DNA from: an uncultured Flammeovirgaceae bacterium | GTDB lineage: Bacteria > Bacteroidota > Bacteroidia > Cytophagales > Cyclobacteriaceae | Length of the DNA stretch: 7,435 nt | Reading direction: 5' to 3' | Assembly (NCBI GenBank): GCA_946480685.1 | Contig: CAMLLI010000187.1 | Location: forward strand, 1 to 7,435 | Shown: positions 6,215-7,435 of the stretch, in pieces | Layout of the letters: every line of letters begins with the position of its first letter | How positions within the stretch are numbered: position 1 is the first letter of the stretch | Notes under the pieces: model-generated | The model's database searches: none | What the model was told of the DNA's origin: nothing | What the model saw: only the letters and a program-made list of their open reading frames with translations | Translations under genes and position numbers: made by a program

Positions 6215-7435
6215 ATGTCACGAACCATTAACGCACCTCTCAGTAAAAGTTTAGGAACATTCGTCCAGTGGAAGAAAGATAACAACGCTATACTCGGACA
6301 AACTACATACGGAAGTTTCCGGGTTGAATTTTATACCGAAGGCATCGTCCGCATCACGGCTACGCAGGCCGATATGTTCGAAGACTTTTCATACGCGGTG
6401 GTAGCGACTCCCGCCTACGAGCCGCACATCACGGAAGATGCAGACAAACTTGAGATCAAGACCTCGAAATATATACTTCGAATTACGAAGTCTCCGGTAC
6501 GCTTTGGATTTTACACACACGATGGACAGCCAATCAATGAAGACGATCATGCTTTCGGTACAAGCTGGAATGGCGAGCAGGTAACAACCTATAAAAAAAT
6601 GCAGCCGGGGGAGCGTTTCATTGGTCTCGGAGAAAAAACAGGACCACTCGATCGCAAGGGAAACGGCTACCAGAACTGGAACACCGACAGCTTTGCATAT
6701 TCACCTGGCTCGGATCCGCTATATTGTTCTATACCTTTCTATATCGGTGTTCACAACGGACTCTCTTACGGAATCTTCTTCGACAACTCGCATAAATCGT
6801 TCTTCAACTTTGGTGCTTCGAACAATCGCTTCGCGAGCTTCTATGCTGATAGCGGAGAAATGAATTATTACTTCATCTATGGAAGTACGGTTGCCGAGAT
6901 CATCCGCGAGTATACTCACTTGACCGGTCGTATGGAAATGCCACCGATGTGGAGTATAGGCTATCAGCAATGTCGCTATAGTTATTATCCGGATAAAGAA
7001 GTGCTGAACCTCGCGCGTACCTTCCGCGAAAAAGATATACCGGCTGATACCATTGTATTTGATATACACTATATGGATCAGTATAAAATATTCACGTGGA
7101 GCCAGCGCGATTTCTCTGATCCGAAAGAATTACTCGCACAACTTCAGCAACTCGGTTTCCATGTAGTGGTAATGTGCGATCCGGGTATAAAAGTGGAAGA
7201 AGGATATGATACCTATGAGAAAGGTACGCGTGAAGATGTATTCATCAAATACCAGGATGGTACAAACTATACCGGGCAAGTGTGGCCGGGCTGGTGTCAC
7301 TTCCCTGACTTTACCAATCCGAAAACAAGATTGTGGTGGCAGAAACAGTTCAACGATTATGTAAGTATAGGTGTTGAAGGGTTCTGGAACGACATGAACG
7401 AAATTGCCACGTGGGGGCAAATGATACCCGAGAAT
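6215..7435 (+). CDS. GH31 alpha-glucosidase-like glycoside hydrolase, N-terminal 407 residues (runs off the window)
   Basis: The frame is open from ATG 6215 to the window end. GH31 enzymes are retaining glycosidases that release alpha-linked glucose or xylose from oligosaccharide ends. The N-terminal part (about 1-235) fits the galactose-mutarotase-like beta-sandwich, with FIGLGEKTGPLDRKG (135-149). The catalytic barrel begins near MEMPPMWSIGYQQCRYSYYP (240-259), continues with FDIHYMDQYKIFTW (282-295), and contains GFWNDMNE (389-396), whose Asp393 is the GH31 nucleophile. The acid/base residue and the C-terminal domains lie beyond the window. The start MSRTINAPLSKSLGTFVQWK shows no signal peptide or lipobox, so the enzyme is probably cytoplasmic. 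GQQC and IHYMD motifs resemble alpha-glucosidases more than alpha-xylosidases, but substrate specificity is not certain. It sits behind the LacI gene and its terminator, so it probably has its own promoter, perhaps under the same repressor. Confidence 0.94.
   Translation, partial: MSRTINAPLSKSLGTFVQWKKDNNAILGQTTYGSFRVEFYTEGIVRITATQADMFEDFSYAVVATPAYEPHITEDADKLEIKTSKYILRITKSPVRFGFYTHDGQPINEDDHAFGTSWNGEQVTTYKKMQPGERFIGLGEKTGPLDRKGNGYQNWNTDSFAYSPGSDPLYCSIPFYIGVHNGLSYGIFFDNSHKSFFNFGASNNRFASFYADSGEMNYYFIYGSTVAEIIREYTHLTGRMEMPPMWSIGYQQCRYSYYPDKEVLNLARTFREKDIPADTIVFDIHYMDQYKIFTWSQRDFSDPKELLAQLQQLGFHVVVMCDPGIKVEEGYDTYEKGTREDVFIKYQDGTNYTGQVWPGWCHFPDFTNPKTRLWWQKQFNDYVSIGVEGFWNDMNEIATWGQMIPEN

Noticed and set aside
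1..7435. tRNA, rRNA, CRISPR array, insertion sequence or attachment site
   Set aside because: I looked for these and found none: no spaced identical repeats, transposase motifs or terminal inverted repeats. All five reading frames are intact within the window.

Overview
The window comes from a Bacteroidota genome. The evidence is an adjacent SusC/SusD outer-membrane pair, surface lipoprotein signals, A-rich start contexts mostly without Shine-Dalgarno sequences, and promoter-like sequences of the Bacteroidota type (TTTG / TAnnTTTG). The protein style suggests a free-living group such as Cytophagales or a relative rather than a gut Bacteroides, but that is an impression and not a proof.

Layout. 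On the minus strand, reading leftward from 4771, are susC (4771-1745), susD (1719-124) and the first 36 codons of another lipoprotein gene (110 to beyond position 1). The gaps are 25 and 13 bp, so they form one operon that continues outside the window. On the plus strand, a LacI-family repressor gene (4982-6028) is followed by a strong intrinsic terminator (6052-6090) and then by the first 407 codons of a GH31 alpha-glucosidase-like gene (6215 to beyond 7435). A 210-bp divergent promoter region (4772-4981) separates the two arms. No stretch longer than 300 bp lacks a gene.

How the parts fit together. SusD resembles the true starch-binding SusD of Bacteroides thetaiotaomicron along much of its length, as recalled from memory, including the glucan-platform residues equivalent to R81, Y296 and W320. 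The locus is therefore best read as an alpha-glucan (starch or malto-oligosaccharide) uptake system. SusD, with the following lipoprotein, would capture glucan at the surface, SusC would import it using TonB energy, and the GH31 enzyme, which has no visible signal peptide, would cleave oligosaccharides inside the cell. The LacI protein would sense an intracellular sugar and control the divergent promoters. SusC has no N-terminal STN signalling domain, and there is no SusR, hybrid two-component or ECF-sigma/anti-sigma gene in view. This agrees with LacI control.

The components are known families, and I do not see an unknown system. The least explained element is the divergent promoter region. 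It holds seven CG dinucleotides at exact 6-bp steps (4882-4919), a run of TTGC words, imperfect palindromes, and a lacI promoter candidate placed so close to the ATG that the transcript may be leaderless.
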